64,000 nucleotides of DNA, taken from contig CP136068.1 of assembly GCA_032622095.1 (NCBI GenBank), positions 58,862,025 through 58,926,024 of the forward strand, given 5' to 3'. The notes under the pieces were generated by a model. It was not told the DNA's origin. It searched no databases and saw only the letters and a list, made by a program, of their open reading frames with translations. This stretch comes from Siphonodentalium dalli. Its lineage: Eukaryota; Mollusca; Scaphopoda; Gadilida; Siphonodentaliidae. A program made the translations under genes and the position numbers. Each line of letters begins with the position of its first letter. The first letter of the stretch is position 1. This document shows positions 1 through 11,939 of this stretch, one piece after another.

Positions 1-2036
1 TTTATTGCGTGATACTTGTACTTATATGTCTATGGTATTACTATAGTATACCGTATACGTATATCAATTGCTATTCCTTTCTATATAATTCTGGTGCCAT
101 CTATAGAGATAGAGATAATTTCCGACCACCCCCCCCCCCCAATTTTATATCATTGCTGCTTTAGTACAGTCGCGATGCATTACATGGCAACATCGCTCCA
201 CTAATTTATGTCAGTTCATCGGTACGAACCCCTTTTTCTCCGAGTCCATATAACCAACCCAACATCTTATCCCGGCCTAAATTATTATTTTTATTTTCAT
301 CGGTATAGTTGTGTTACATACATATTTTTATCATTTGATTCTAATTTGTATTGTACCACTATAGAAGTCCATAAATGACTATTCTGGCACTGTATAGAGA
401 TGACTAAGATTCTGACACCCCCCCCCCCCCCTATTTTATAACCTTGTTGCAACAGTAGAGTTGAGATGCATAATATGTCAACATTGGTCGTTATCGCTCT
501 ACAAATTTATATCGGTTCAACCCTTAGTGACCTTAGTTCCCTGTAATGCCCACCCCTCCCTCAATTTATTTTTTCATTTGTATTATAGTCTCGTTATGTA
601 CACATTTTATCTCTTATAACTTTTGCTTCAACGCGCCGAGTTCTGCTGCAGACAATACAAAACTGACAACATATTGAAATGTAAGCAGGCTGCAAACTCA
701 TATTATCCAAGAAAAACTCTGGCAACATCAGAAATTTGTGTATAAGGTGTACTCGCATTTGTTGCGTTAAAAACCAAAGGTCCCAAGTCAAGGTCCAAAT
801 CCCCAACAAACTGATGTGAGGTTTAACTCCATCTACATACAGTAATGTCAAAAGTAATTGATCACTTAACCACAGCAGAATTATGGGTAATTTTTCAGGA
901 TTTTAAATCCTGAAAAATTACCCATAATTCTGCTATGGTTAAGTGGTCAATTACTTTGGGCATTACTGTATCCCATATAAGGATGTGAGGTCTAATGATA
1001 ACTCCATCTACATACAGTAATGTCCAAAGTAATTGACCACTTAACCATAGCAGAATTATGGCGTTCAATATGGTCTACCTAATTCTGCTCCAAAAACATG
1101 TATATTGAATATATGGATGTTTATTGGGGGGAAACCGATAATTTCAATGATATTTTCATTAACTGGGATCCAAAAACCGACCCACGGGAGCGCGTTTCGC
1201 GCGCGACTGTTTCTTAAGCATATGTGCATATTTACTAAGTCAACAATTGGAATCACAACAGATAAGATTGGCGGGGGTCCCTTGCGCTTGCGCGATCTGT
1301 CCATCAAAACATATTTAGACATATCAAGACACGTAAGACCCAATAACTTAATATACAGAATAGATACATCTATTGCCTGAGTGACTAATATTTATATTTG
1401 TTACAATGGGGTCAAATAGTTGCGAAGACAGCACCACAATTCTTTCCCTCCATAGTAAATCTTAAAACAACTTCTAAAGAATTATTTATTTACCTTATAT
1501 TTGGTATGGAGCGTCCTTGGTTTACTGGAGTTCAGATTTGTTAACATCACGTCACCAAGTCAATTACTTGCGAAGCCACAGCCATAACTATTTCCCTCTA
1601 TAGTAATTCTCAAAACAACTTCTTAAGAACAATTGACCAGGTCAGTCGCGCAATTATTGGAAGAGCCACGGTCAATCATTTTTTTTTAAACCAAATTTTA
1701 CATTTAAATTATTCCTTTATTTAACCAAAAAAAAAAATTAAATGAGAAAATTAACTTTTACTACTTGCTAAATTTTATCTTTTAATTATTTCATTTAAAT
1801 TTTAGACTAAAATTTAAAAATATACAGTCCCAGTATTTACAGTATACTAAGTCCAAGTCTTTATAATCTGTTGAGTGACCCCACAGTCATTTACTTGCTT
1901 TGTTAGTAATAATTTGAAGGATTACTTGTTTAAACGCAATTGTTATCAAAATATTTTATGTATTTTTTATAATTTCTATTTATATGTAATACTATAATCT
2001 TGGTGGCGTTACCATTTCTGACTATGGTTTTCTTGT
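1..2036. repeat. Long direct repeat, copy 1
   Basis: This stretch matches 48240-50442 base for base apart from scattered substitutions and one missing ~170-bp hairpin unit. Position 1 of the window corresponds to 48240, so the repeat probably extends upstream of the window. The match stops at 2036 (2037 onward differs from 50443 onward). Internally it has degenerate ~300-bp units containing homopolymer C tracts (127-139 and 418-432). A 91-codon open frame (1105-1380) exists in both copies, but its differences change amino acids and it resembles nothing I recognise, so I do not call it a gene. Confidence 0.9.
838..970. repeat. Near-perfect 133-bp palindrome (hairpin MITE-like)
   Basis: The two halves are reverse complements around the centre GGATTTTAAATCC near 903. 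Outer ends are ACAGTAATG and CATTACTGT. A lone half-copy follows at 1015-1061. The same palindrome occurs twice in the second direct-repeat copy (49068-49199 and 49243-49371) followed by the same half-copy. It looks like a very small foldback element or a cruciform-prone unit amplified in tandem. Confidence 0.85.
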
Positions 2037-2647
2037 GTTTTAATGTGGGAATTGTTCTCAAAGCACTTAGAAAATGTGACATTGGAGCGATTGGGTTTCG
2101 CCATTTTTGCTGGAAAATCCCTAGTCTTGATTGACAGCCGTCTTGTTCCAAGTATGCTTGGAGTCAGGTCCGTCCTGGTTAGAAAATCCCATGCTAAACA
2201 TAGAAACACGGACTCGTACCCAGCCGGTTACAGAGTCAGAAAGGAAGCATGGTAGAGATTGCTATAGTATGGGTCGATTTATAAACAATAGACAAAATCA
2301 AACAGACACAAGAGGGCGCTGAGTCATGATCGGAGAGCGGGAAGTTTGATATTGAATCAGTTCACTGGGGGCCCACCGCTCCTTCTAAATCCGTCCGAAA
2401 TCGCATAATCGTCCAGTGCGCAATCGCGAGACTCTTGTGCGTTTCCGACGAGATAAAGTCTACCATGCCCAGAAATTGAGAAGTTTATATAAGAAAATTA
2501 CGTTTTCCCCTCAACAAAAGGTCATTATGTGTATGTAAAGCGGCTCTCGCTGTCCGCAGGATTCAATAAACCTGAAATTCATGTATTTATTCCTAACCTC
2601 ATCATTTCCAGTGCCTTTTAATATAGGCCAGGCAAAAATGGACATAG
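2037..2647. other. Non-coding spacer with fragment of a dispersed repeat
   Basis: No gene is recognised. About 2043-2230 resembles, in reverse complement, the interior of the TIR element at 41053-42385 (around 41380-41510): both share GGGAATTGTTCTCAAAGCAC and flanking stretches. This is probably an old fragment of that element family. The remainder, up to the start of the large inverted duplication, shows nothing I can name. Confidence 0.5.
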
Positions 2648-2808
2648 GACTGGTGTCGCCTCGAGAGGGAATTTATGAGACCTACATTCTTGGTTAGCGT
2701 AAATACTTAACTTTCGGAATCCGTATGTTGGATTTGTCAGGTAGGCGGACTTTTTTTTCACCGCATGGTTTTCTTGAGGAGGCACCCGATCATCGGTTAT
2801 TTTTTTAA

Positions 2809-3254
2809 AGGTACTCAATCCGACCAGAGGGTCCCCATCTCAACAGATTCCAACAACAACAATCCGATCAAAGGGTCCTATATTACTATTTATTTGGCTT
2901 TGGTGGTAAAAAATATTTGATTCGAGTCGAGGAACCCATCAAACAAAGCTCAGAGTTATTAGATATTGATTTTTGAAAATTATTATGTTCTCGAGATGAG
3001 TACTAATAATTGCCGTCAATTTCGTTTCCTGCTCGAGATTTGTACACCAAAACTCTATTCAAACAGACAAGGATGGATAACTCTAAAATCAAGTGGTAAT
3101 AATAACGCAATTTTGACTGAGATCTGGGCCAGAAAGTATTCCCGATAATGAAAAACAATAGATTTCTAAAATCGATATCTAACAAATCTGAGCTTTGATG
3201 GGTGACTTTCTCGACTCGAATCAATTGAGAGGAGTTTTATCGGATTGAGTACCT
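2809..3254. mobile_element. 446-bp TTAA-flanked TIR element (MITE)
   Basis: The element is flanked by TTAA at 2805-2808 and 3255-3258. Its termini are inverted repeats starting AGGTACTCAATCCGA. The complementarity continues inward in blocks (for example TTCGAGTCGAG near 2922 and CTCGACTCGAA near 3212, and the AAGCTCAG block), so the element can fold into a long hairpin. It is absent from the matching place in the right arm, near 10600-10620, which gives an empty-site comparison. TTAA duplication is typical of piggyBac and Kolobok families; the assignment is inferred. No coding capacity is seen. Confidence 0.8.
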
Positions 3255-3552
3255 TTAAATAAAGCCGACATTTTTGACACAGAGTATTTTCCCACCTTTT
3301 GAGAAGAGATATTTGTCCAATTTTTATACCTGAGGATGTGGGCGATAACCAGAGTAAGGTAATACATGTATCCATTGAATCTCAGAATGACAGTCATGAC
3401 GTCATGTGACGTCACATAATATTTTGGGTGAGACGAATATGACGATCGACACAATACAAAGCGTTGTTTTTTGTTTCTTATAAATCCAAAAGTAAGACGG
3501 CAATGCCGCATTATTTTATACCACGAGAAACTTCTGCCAATTAGTTATATTA

Positions 3553-3728
3553 GAAATTTTCCATTTGTCGAATTTCGTACACTAGAAAAAAAAATTATGT
3601 CTGGACGTGGCAAAGGTGGCAAAGTAAAGGGAAAGGCAAAGTCCCGATCATCAAGGGCTGGACTCCAGTTCCCAGTCGGAAGAATTCCCCGTCTGTTGAA
3701 AAAAAAAACAAACAAACAAACAAACATT
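3553..3728 (+). mobile_element. Inserted histone H2A fragment with (CAAA)n tail
   Basis: A ~176-bp insertion is present in the left arm but absent from the right arm (compare around 10315-10330). It consists of ~44 bp of apparent 5' leader, the first ~33 codons of histone H2A, a run of ten A and a (CAAA)n tract. The structure looks like a chimeric retrocopy, because a simple-repeat tail follows a fragment of a gene whose mRNA normally lacks poly(A). A short ATT may be duplicated at both ends, but this is too short to be secure. Confidence 0.65.
3597..3701 (+). pseudogene. Truncated histone H2A (N-terminal ~33 residues)
   Basis: The frame opens at ATG 3597 with the canonical H2A tail M-S-G-R-G-K-G-G-K and continues through [10 protein letters not shown], the start of the histone fold. 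A Pro then stands where His is usual, and similarity ends in K-K-K as the sequence turns into the A-rich/(CAAA)n tail. Full H2A is ~125 residues, so about a quarter is present and the histone fold is missing; this cannot be a functional nucleosome protein. The N-terminal sequence is of the type found in molluscs and annelids, one of the few clues to the host lineage. It lies inside the left arm of the inverted duplication and has no counterpart in the right arm. Confidence 0.85.
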
Positions 3729-5054
3729 TTGATATATAATTTATCACTGTAGGCCGCATTATTTTTCATCAGAGGCAGAAAAATCAACCCTTCCCCCTAA
3801 AATCAAGATGCGCCATGCTGTTGTATATATATATAAGGCACACAGAACTCACGATTACGTGTCAATTGGCTAAATTAACACAACGGCCGTTGAAAGTCTG
3901 CTAGAGAATTTAATAATATATATGTTTCTGTCTACATACTTGAACATTATTTAGTAAGAACATTATATAATGTACCCCTGACTCGATATTTTAATAAATT
4001 GTAGATTTTTTCCCTAAAAAGTTATATAAAACGCGTTTTGTTTATTTTCCGGAAGGCAAACAAACAAAAGGGTGTAGTAAGTGTGGAGGTAATTGGTGTA
4101 TATGGCAATTGAATTCCGTCTTGGATTAAACAATGGCATACTATAGCCCCAACTTGGCTGCCAATATGATGGCCGGAATATAGGTGGAAATTGTGAAACG
4201 CACGAGTACTTTCTTAAATGGCTTAACTTGCTAACGCAACGGTCGTTGATAAACTGCTAAACTATAGTTTAAGGTATAGATCCCGATCTACATACTCGAA
4301 CATTAAAGTGAAAATAATACACAAGGCACCAAATTTTTATCAAATATCAGCAATATAGGTATTTTTCTCCAAAAATAATCTAAAGCCATTTTTGTCATCT
4401 TCCAGGAACGCATAAAGCGCAGAATGTAGCGCGGTGGAGATATTTGGTGTGTACGATCATTCAATGTCGTTTTTGGATTACAGAATGGCTTACTAACCTC
4501 AAGATGGCTGCCAATACGGTGGTCAGAATAAATGGTGAAATATGTCATGTTTCACTTAATCACCATCATCGCCGCCATGCAATGTCTCATACATGTACAA
4601 CCCAAAGTATTATATTCATTGTATCAAGTTACTCCGGGACATAATGATGCGCAATTATATTTAAAAGTTCTACCGGAATGGTTCCCAGGATTGACGAATA
4701 TTGGATCAATGAGCACTCGTGCTCAAGTAATCCGTGTCCCTTGGAAAAAGTGGCAATTTGAGCGAGGTATTTTCAGATGAACAGGATTGTATAAAAAAAG
4801 AACCGAGTAACAGTAATACATTGAATGCCTGATTGTTATTTATGCCAGTCAACTTAGACATAATCTATATGAAATTACTTAAACCCGACACAAAAAGGTC
4901 AGCCTTTCTCAATGAATATTATTCCACGTGCTACCAAATATGATGGTACATATGAGGTGGATAAGTCGTGGATACCATCATCGAAGTTCGCACCCCCGAC
5001 TTGATTGGGCGAAAATCGGGACCGATTTTTAAGCTAGATGAGGAACATAGCAAT

Positions 5055-6084
5055 CAGTCTATGTAAACATACCGCACTCAGATTCATAATGATACTAAGT
5101 CTATTGCATTCCCATCAACTTTTCATTTCTGAACGGTTGTGGGCTTCCCCCAAATTACGTCACACCGCGCTAAATATAAATCTGAAATTAGTTGTGATTG
5201 ACAGGTGTAAACATGGTCACGTGTCAGTGCCGTCATGACCGCTTCAACCCTGTGAAGCCGATTCTAAGAATCGGAATTAATAGTTGTAGGGTTTGTGACT
5301 TTTCGTTCGGCGGTTGTTTTACTGACAATAAAGGGAAACAGCTTCCGGGATCCAAAATAAAATGTACAATAACTAAGACAGATCTACTTGAAATTATAAA
5401 AAATGTCAATATATGTGGATTTCTTGGACTCAGCAGATCTCAGAACGAATTATTTTTAGATTGGCCAGGCGATTTGTCGCCCATGTTGTCAAAAAATAAC
5501 ACAAATCAACGGCCACGAATAAAAAAATCATGAATGTCGGGACTATCTGATAAAACAACTAGTCTACAGAACTAAAAAAAAGTACCTTGACATAAAAAAA
5601 AACGATCTATCAGTTCCCCAGTACCGTAGCACCACCGCAGCCAAAACGAGCGAAGAGCAACACAATTATACCACCAACGCCACCGAAACCCATCCGACAT
5701 TACACAGCCGTATTATTAGCTCCAAAGATTGTACCAGTTGTACCCAAATTACAGTTGCGTGCAATCCACATTCCGGTGATTCTTGATTTTAAACTTTCGA
5801 CCGCTCGTCAACAATCTACTTTATTTGTCGATTTGTGAATTTCTCTTCCGGTATAACATGACGTCATGTATACTATTTTTAACAACCTTTAGCCACACCT
5901 TCGGAATTTCCACACCAAGAGCACGTGACATGTTACTAGTTTTTTATTGGGGCACACATTTCTTGGAGCTAAGTTATGATTGGCGGTAATTACAAGGAAT
6001 CCCGGATTTGGGAAATGAAAACTGAACGAAAGGTCGTCAGACCCACTATTTTTTATATGTGGGTATGTAGTTTACTCCAGACTG
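5055..6084. mobile_element. 1.03-kb TIR element, hAT-like
   Basis: The ends are CAGTCTATGTAAACATAC (from 5055) and the reverse complement of CAGTCTGGAGTAAACTACAT (to 6084). The flanks CATAGCAAT at 5046-5054 and 6085-6093 are a direct duplication of 8-9 bp. The corresponding place in the right arm (near 8965) has no insertion. CAG-type termini and an ~8-bp duplication suit hAT, but no transposase is seen. The element carries an open frame at 5198-5533. Confidence 0.75.
5198..5533 (+). CDS. Unrecognised 111-codon frame inside the hAT-like element
   Basis: This open frame lies wholly within the 5055-6084 insertion. It begins at a non-ATG codon; the first ATG-type start in frame is at 5213 (M-V-T-C-Q-C). 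The predicted peptide is Cys-rich early on (C-Q-C, then C-R-V-C and G-G-C) and basic at its C-terminus. I do not recognise a family. It could be a captured exon, a piece of an element protein, or a chance frame in moderately AT-rich DNA. No promoter or splice signals were assigned. Downstream, around 5575-5840, two overlapping frames also stay open, one of them proline-rich, so the region may once have been coding. Confidence 0.25.
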   Translation: MTGVNMVTCQCRHDRFNPVKPILRIGINSCRVCDFSFGGCFTDNKGKQLPGSKIKCTITKTDLLEIIKNVNICGFLGLSRSQNELFLDWPGDLSPMLSKNNTNQRPRIKKS

Positions 6085-6723
6085 CATAGCAATATGCCAT
6101 TTCGATAAATACATTACCATTTCGATAAGAAATGAGAAATTCGTTCACACTCGCTGAAGCAACCACATTTGAAGCAATGATACTGATCTGAGCCTCCATT
6201 AATCTGGCATATATTCAATGTACCATTGCTGTCGATGTTGAGCCAACAGCAGACGGCCGTGATAACACAGTGAATTCTTCCAAACCCTAAATCACCATCG
6301 CCGCTTTCATTGACCAGACTAGTGTCCAATAACGCAAAGAAGATGAGATTCAGAAAAGATAGCGCCCGTCGTACAAATTAGTTAAGATTTTGCATTTTCC
6401 GACAAATTATCTGATCAGCAGTGATAAACATAAGAAGAGTCATGTCCAGAAGGAGAAACCCTCTTGTGTGTCCAACTTAATTATGTTGTTCCCGTGGAAC
6501 AAGCTCGTCAAGTTGGACCGATGTATTTGTTATATATGCACGCGATAACCTTCAGAAATATCAAATGTTGCTTGGTGGAAAAGTAAACTTGTCTTCGTTA
6601 TGTTACAATTTGGACGGGTCATATTCAGGCGAGGATACATGCTGCTCTTGCAAGTGCTATTGGTGTTTGAAACGTAAAACCCATGTCATTAATGTTTCAA
6701 TCGGGCTGCATTCAATATTCTTC

Positions 6724-8344
6724 TTATCCTACAGGTAACACGGGGTGGAAATAAATATGGCGAATAATCCCTCGTCCCCATATCGTCCCGATTGTACGGA
6801 GTCATGCATGCACTCCTTGCACGCTGTTCAGTAAATACTAAACTACGGCTATCGTGTCTAGCTACCGATTTCGCTCAGCACATTCGCAGTCGTTATGGAT
6901 GAGTTATCCATAAATCAGATTCTGGTCTATACATAAGTTGTTGTTATATGTCATTTATGAGATGCAGCGACAAATTACACCAAAATTAGCCATGTGCACA
7001 TCAAACACTACCACAAATAATATCAGGATATGCACCACACACGGTCCACTCACGTGGCGCATAATGGGATACCTATAGATGCATCTGGATTTAACTGTAA
7101 CATATCTGGCGTTAGATATGAGGTGGGGGTGGAATTATAATGATGAAATCATGAACGGCCATAATCAAAATATGGTATTTTTCAGACATCCGACCTTCTG
7201 GCACCAGCAGGTCCCTACCCACGTTATTTTTGGACTTATCTAAAAAGTTATTCGCTTCCTGGTGTAAACTTGTGTATGGCATGTATACAAATCATTGCAA
7301 TTGTCGTCATTTTCATTTTGGTGTCAGTATGAGCTAATACTTAGATTGGGATAACAAAAGTCAAAAATGTATCAGTCTCCATGATAAAACTCCATTCCAA
7401 TACTCCGATATATATGTTGTTTTCTGAATATACAGCCTTCCAGAAGTAATCCTACCTACTCACCTGCATAGAAAGATATGGGTAATATGACTGTTCCTCT
7501 AGCATGGGATAACTGTCCATATTGGGGTACCTCGTCTTACAAACAATTGTTCAGTCACTTCTGGAAATCACGGGGGCACACGTGGGAAAGGACACTCCAG
7601 AGAGAGTAACACACAATCGAAATATGTAGGAACATAGTTTGACAGTTTTAGGTGATTTACCACATAGCTGGTATATTCGTTGTTGGAAATGCCGCTTAAA
7701 GCATTGACGTTGCTTTGTAACCTATCTACTGCTAGTACAAGCAAATACCTCCCACCGGTAAGCAACTGACAAACTACAAAAGGAAAATCAACTAGGTTTC
7801 CATCTCTTTGTGTGCGAAATATGTGTCATGAAAAAATATTCCGGTAAATGGTAGAATACAAAATTCAACGAGTCTATTGTGTGATAATGAAACTGAACCA
7901 AACTGTATGATGTGACGGTTTGATAATTTTCTGGATATGTCCTCTTGAGGACTTTGGGCAGCAATACATATTGGTCAATAAGATCCATTACACTTACTTT
8001 TAGAACGGTATACATGAGACCCAATGTATCGGTGGCTCCGTTCTTGTAGCCACGACTCGTTGATAGAGGGTAAGTAACGATTCGTACCAACATGAATTAT
8101 TTCATGAGATATATATCCGAATTGGTTAATTCTGTTATTCGGGGTCGCATTTTGATACAAATAGTCACAGCGAGTGTCCAAGTATGGCTTAAATACCGTG
8201 TTATATTTAATATAACATACATATTTCCTTTATGCATTTCTAAAAGTCAGTCACAGACTCACAACGTCGATCAACGTTTCGAAAACCATCTGCCTCAAAC
8301 CAATCATATTAATTGTGAAATAATTTGCACGATATGCCGTCGAT
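6724..8344. other. Spacer (loop) of the large inverted duplication
   Basis: This single-copy stretch separates the two arms. No confident gene is present. Several adjoining minus-strand frames toward its right side (7568-8181) form a possible decayed coding region that continues into the right arm. The left half (6724-7560) shows nothing I can name. Confidence 0.5.
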
Positions 8345-8529
8345 ACCAATATTGAATACAGTCTGATTGATACATTAATGACATGGGTTTTACGTTTTAA
8401 ACACCAATGGTACTTGTATGAATATGACCCGTTCCGATGTAAGATAACGTATATAGACAAGTTTACTTTTCCACTAAGTTGGAAATAACATTTGAAATTT
8501 CTGAAGGTTATCGCGTTCATATATTGCAA
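7568..8529 (-). pseudogene. Possible decayed gene, family unknown
   Basis: Four minus-strand open frames follow one another almost without gap (8529-8251, 8181-7975, 8093-7788, 7765-7568), as expected of one coding region broken by frameshifts. The first part lies in the right arm of the inverted duplication, and its counterpart is readable on the + strand of the left arm (about 6485-6720), where the stretch C-L-K-R-K-T-H-V-I-N-V-S is preserved. That shared peptide is suggestive but may only mirror DNA similarity. The remaining residues show no motif I can assign. The coding interpretation itself is uncertain. Confidence 0.25.
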
Positions 8530-10758
8530 ATAAAGCGGTCCTTCGTGGCGATCTTGTTCAACGGAAACTGCATAATTCAGTTAGACACGCAGGAGGGATT
8601 CTCATTCTGGACATGACTATTCTTATGTTTATCACTTATCAAATATTTTTCGGAAGATGCAAAATCTGAACTAATTTTGTACGACGAGCGCTATCTTTTT
8701 CTGAATCTCATCTTCTTTGCGTTATTGGACACTAGTCAATGAAAGCAGCGATGGTGATTTAGGGTCTGGCAAAATGCACTCTGTGTTATCACGACCGTCT
8801 TCTGTGGGTCGAATATATTGTACAGCAATTGTACATTGTATGTATAACAGATTAACGGAGGCACTGACTCAGAATAAAAATCATTGCTTCAAATGTGATT
8901 GCTTCAGTGAGTGTGAACAAATTATCATTTCTTATCGAAGTGGTCATGTATTTATCGGATGGCACAATGAGATGTTCCTTATCTCACATCTAGCTTTAAA
9001 ATCGGATCCAATTTTCGCCCAATCAAGTCGGAGTGTGAACCCACATCAACCTCGTCTAGCACAGACTTCGATAATGGTAACCACGACATATCCACCTCAT
9101 ATGTAGTTATGTACCATCATATCTGGTAGCACTTGGAATAATATTCATTGAGAAAGATTGACCTTCTATTGTCGGGTTTAAGTAATTTCATATTGATTGA
9201 GTCAAAGGTGACTGGCATAAATAACCATCAGGCATTCAATGTATTATTGTTACTCGGTTCTTCGTTTTAAACAATCCTGTTCATCTGTAAATACCTCGCT
9301 CAAATTGCCACATATTTCAAGGGACACGGATTACTTGGGAACGAATACGCATGAATGCAAGATTCGTCAATAACCGCACAATTCTGGCAGTAATTTCTAA
9401 TAGAATTGCGCATCATGATGTCCCGGAGTAACACGATACAATGGATATAATACTATGGGTTGTGTGATACATTATATGACGGCGATAAAAGTGAAACATG
9501 ACATATCTCACCATTTATTCTAACCACCGTATTGGCAGCCATCTTGGGGTTAGTAAGACATTTTGTAATCTAAAAACGACATTGAATTATCGTACGAACC
9601 AAACATCTCCACCACGCTACATTCTGCACTTTATGGCTCCCGAGAAGACGATAAAAATGGTTTTAGGTTATTTTTGGAGAAAAATACCTAAATTTTATAT
9701 TAAAAAAATGTGCCAGGAGGAACATTGTGTAATATTTTCACTCTATTGTTCGAGTTTGTAGATCGGGATATATACATTAAACTAGAGTTTAACAGTTAAC
9801 CGACGACCGCTTTGTTAGTTAAGCCATATAAGCAAGTAATTATGCGTTCTTACATATTTCCCAATTTCCATCCATATTGCGGCTGCCATATTGGCAGCCA
9901 TTTTTGGGTTAGTGTCATTTTTTAATCCAATGCGGAATGAAATTGCCGTATACACCAATTATCTCCACCCTTACTAATTCTTTTCTTTCTTTTTTTTGCC
10001 TTCCAGAAAATAAAAAAAATGCGTTTTATATAATTTTTTAGGAAAAATTCTAAAATTTATTCAAATTTTGGGTCTGGGGGTACATTATATATTGTTTCTA
10101 CTTTTTAGTTTGCAGACAGAAATGTATAAATTATTACATTCATTAGCAGACTTTCAACGGCCGTTGTGTTAATTAAGCCTATTGGCATGTAACCGTGAGT
10201 TCGGTGTGCCTTATACCACAGCATGGCGCATCTTAACTTTATGGGGAGGGTTGATTTTTCTGCCTCTGATAAAAAATAATGCGGCCTGAAGCGATAAGTT
10301 ATATATCAAAATATAGTCAATTGGCAGTAGTTTTCCGTGGTATAACAATTCGGCATATCAGTCTTACTTTATGATTTAAAAGAAACGAAAGACAACGCTT
10401 TGTGTGAATCGTCATATTTGTCTCACCCAAAATATTATTTGACGTCACATGACGTCATGCCTGCAATTCCGAGATTCATTGGTTACATGTATCATAGATA
10501 TTTTTAGTCTATGCATGTATTACCCTACTCTGGTTATTGCCCCACTCTCAGGTATCAATATTGGACGAATATTTCTTCTCAAAATGCGTGACAATACTCT
10601 GTCAAAAAATGACCGATTTTTTCATCGGGTGCCTCAAGAAAAACACGCGGTGAGAAAAAAAGTCCACCTATCTGACAAAGCCAACATACTATTCCGAAAG
10701 TTTAGTACCTACGCTAACCAAAAATGTAGGTTTCATAAATTCCCTCTCGAGGCGACAT
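8345..10758. repeat. Large inverted duplication, right arm
   Basis: This is the reverse-complement partner of 2648-6723 and represents the unenlarged arm of ~2.4 kb, without the three insertions seen on the left. A + frame at 8717-9106 contains L-V-N-E-S-x-D-G-D-L-G and H-C-F-K-C-x-C-F-S-E-C-E, both recognisable in the minus frame 6114-6329 of the left arm. The cysteine cluster faintly recalls extracellular loops of DEG/ENaC channels, but I cannot support that. The arm ends just before a run of C at ~10780-10798. Confidence 0.85.
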
Positions 10759-10905
10759 AGAGCTTGAGCTGCATGTATACCCCCCCCCCCCCCCCCCCTA
10801 TGCGGATTTTTGGTGGTTATGATATCTTTGTAGAACTATATCAGTCCTTCCATTTGCCGGTTGTTTGCCATCTGGCTATGGGGGCTTTATAGAGTTATCG
10901 GTCTT

Positions 10906-11912
10906 CGAATCCAAGATGGCCGCCCACATTGAATATCTGACCAGGTAAATTTCAATTCGCAATTACTCAGGAAGTTTATGAGGTATTACGTCGTGCGACA
11001 TGTCATTCTATTGATAATTGAGTACTCTTTATTTATAGGTATGTCTATTTATGTATAAATTTCATATTTAAAAATGGCTGCCAAAATGGCCACCGGAAGT
11101 GGAAAATATGACACTTTTTCACTAATATCTTCTATATCAGGTTATGCTGTTCGGAACTGTTCGAGAATTGTCACTTTATTTTGTATATTTTATATTAACA
11201 GATCATTGGGGCAATGAAATAAAAAATTATTTGGGTCCTAGCCCCCTCCGTTCCTTGATAAAAATTGATTTTACAGAAAGCGGTATAAAATTTTCACAAA
11301 AAATCACAATTGGGATTCTGGTCACATTTCAAAAAGGAATGAGCAGAACTGTGTTATGTAAGTGAGGCATTCCATTACCACCATTACCCGTGAATATTCC
11401 AAGTCATTGGAACCAAAATTGTCACTTAATTAGTTACTTAATTGATCGGCAAAAATTAACTTTTTAGGTACGGACCATTTTTTTGAAAGTAAACTGTAAC
11501 TAACTTTGGTATGAAAGGTGTTTATTGTTTTGATCTATTTTAAATGTGACACACTGAGGTGTTCAAAGACCAAATTACTCAAGATGGCTTCCAAAATGTC
11601 AACCAACTTGGGTAAAAAGTTAATTTTTCACATATATCCGGAATACTATTCTCTGCTGTTCCGAAAATTTGGAATTTGTGACTCACTTGGTTATTATGCA
11701 TGTTAGATAATCAAATGACAACTAAATATTATATCTGGCTGTCCCATTTCATTATGGGGCTGACACATTAATTTTAAAGTTGCAGTTTGGAAATTTGCCG
11801 AAAAACACTTTGGGGATTCTGGCCACATTTTTTAAAGGTAAAGGGCAGAACTTTGACACGGAACTGAGATGAACCATAATCTGTGGCTACTCTGCCTGAT
11901 TTGTATAAAAAA
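10906..11912. repeat. Inverted repeat flanking minisatellite, left arm
   Basis: This arm pairs with 14880-16045 in reverse complement. Outer ends share GAATCCAAGATGGC, and a mid-arm block shares ACCAAATTACTCAAGATGGC (11569 onward, and reversed at ~15167-15186). Short phrases such as AAAATGGCNGCC recur. Together with the right arm it encloses the minisatellite at 11940-14735, giving the layout of a foldback-type element with a tandem-repeat core. A further partial copy of the inner part of this arm occurs in reverse at about 51240-51400, so the family is dispersed. Confidence 0.85.
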
Positions 11913-11939
11913 CATATGAACTTGATACAAGATGGAGAT

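Larger units (their letters stand above)
2648..6723. repeat. Large inverted duplication, left arm
   Basis: The left arm pairs with 8345-10758 in reverse complement. Outer ends share the block TCGCCTCGAGAGGGAATTTATGA (read from 2656 and from the reverse complement ending near 10757); inner ends share a block ending CATTCAATATT. Matching blocks occur along the whole length, with visible substitutions. The left arm is about 1.65 kb longer because three later insertions are present only here: a TTAA element (2809-3254), a histone H2A fragment (3553-3728) and a hAT-like element (5055-6084). The arm contains peptide-like remnants, including a minus-strand frame at 6114-6329 with a C-x2-C-x-C-x3-C cluster that has a recognisable partner at 8717-9106. 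Confidence 0.85.

Noticed and set aside
1105-1380. 91-codon frame conserved in both direct-repeat copies
   Set aside because: The copies are nearly identical DNA, so conservation of the frame carries no information; the few differences are mostly amino-acid changing.
8717-9106. Possible DEG/ENaC-like cysteine cluster
   Set aside because: Only one C-x2-C-x-C-x3-C stretch supports it; no transmembrane segments or other channel motifs were found.
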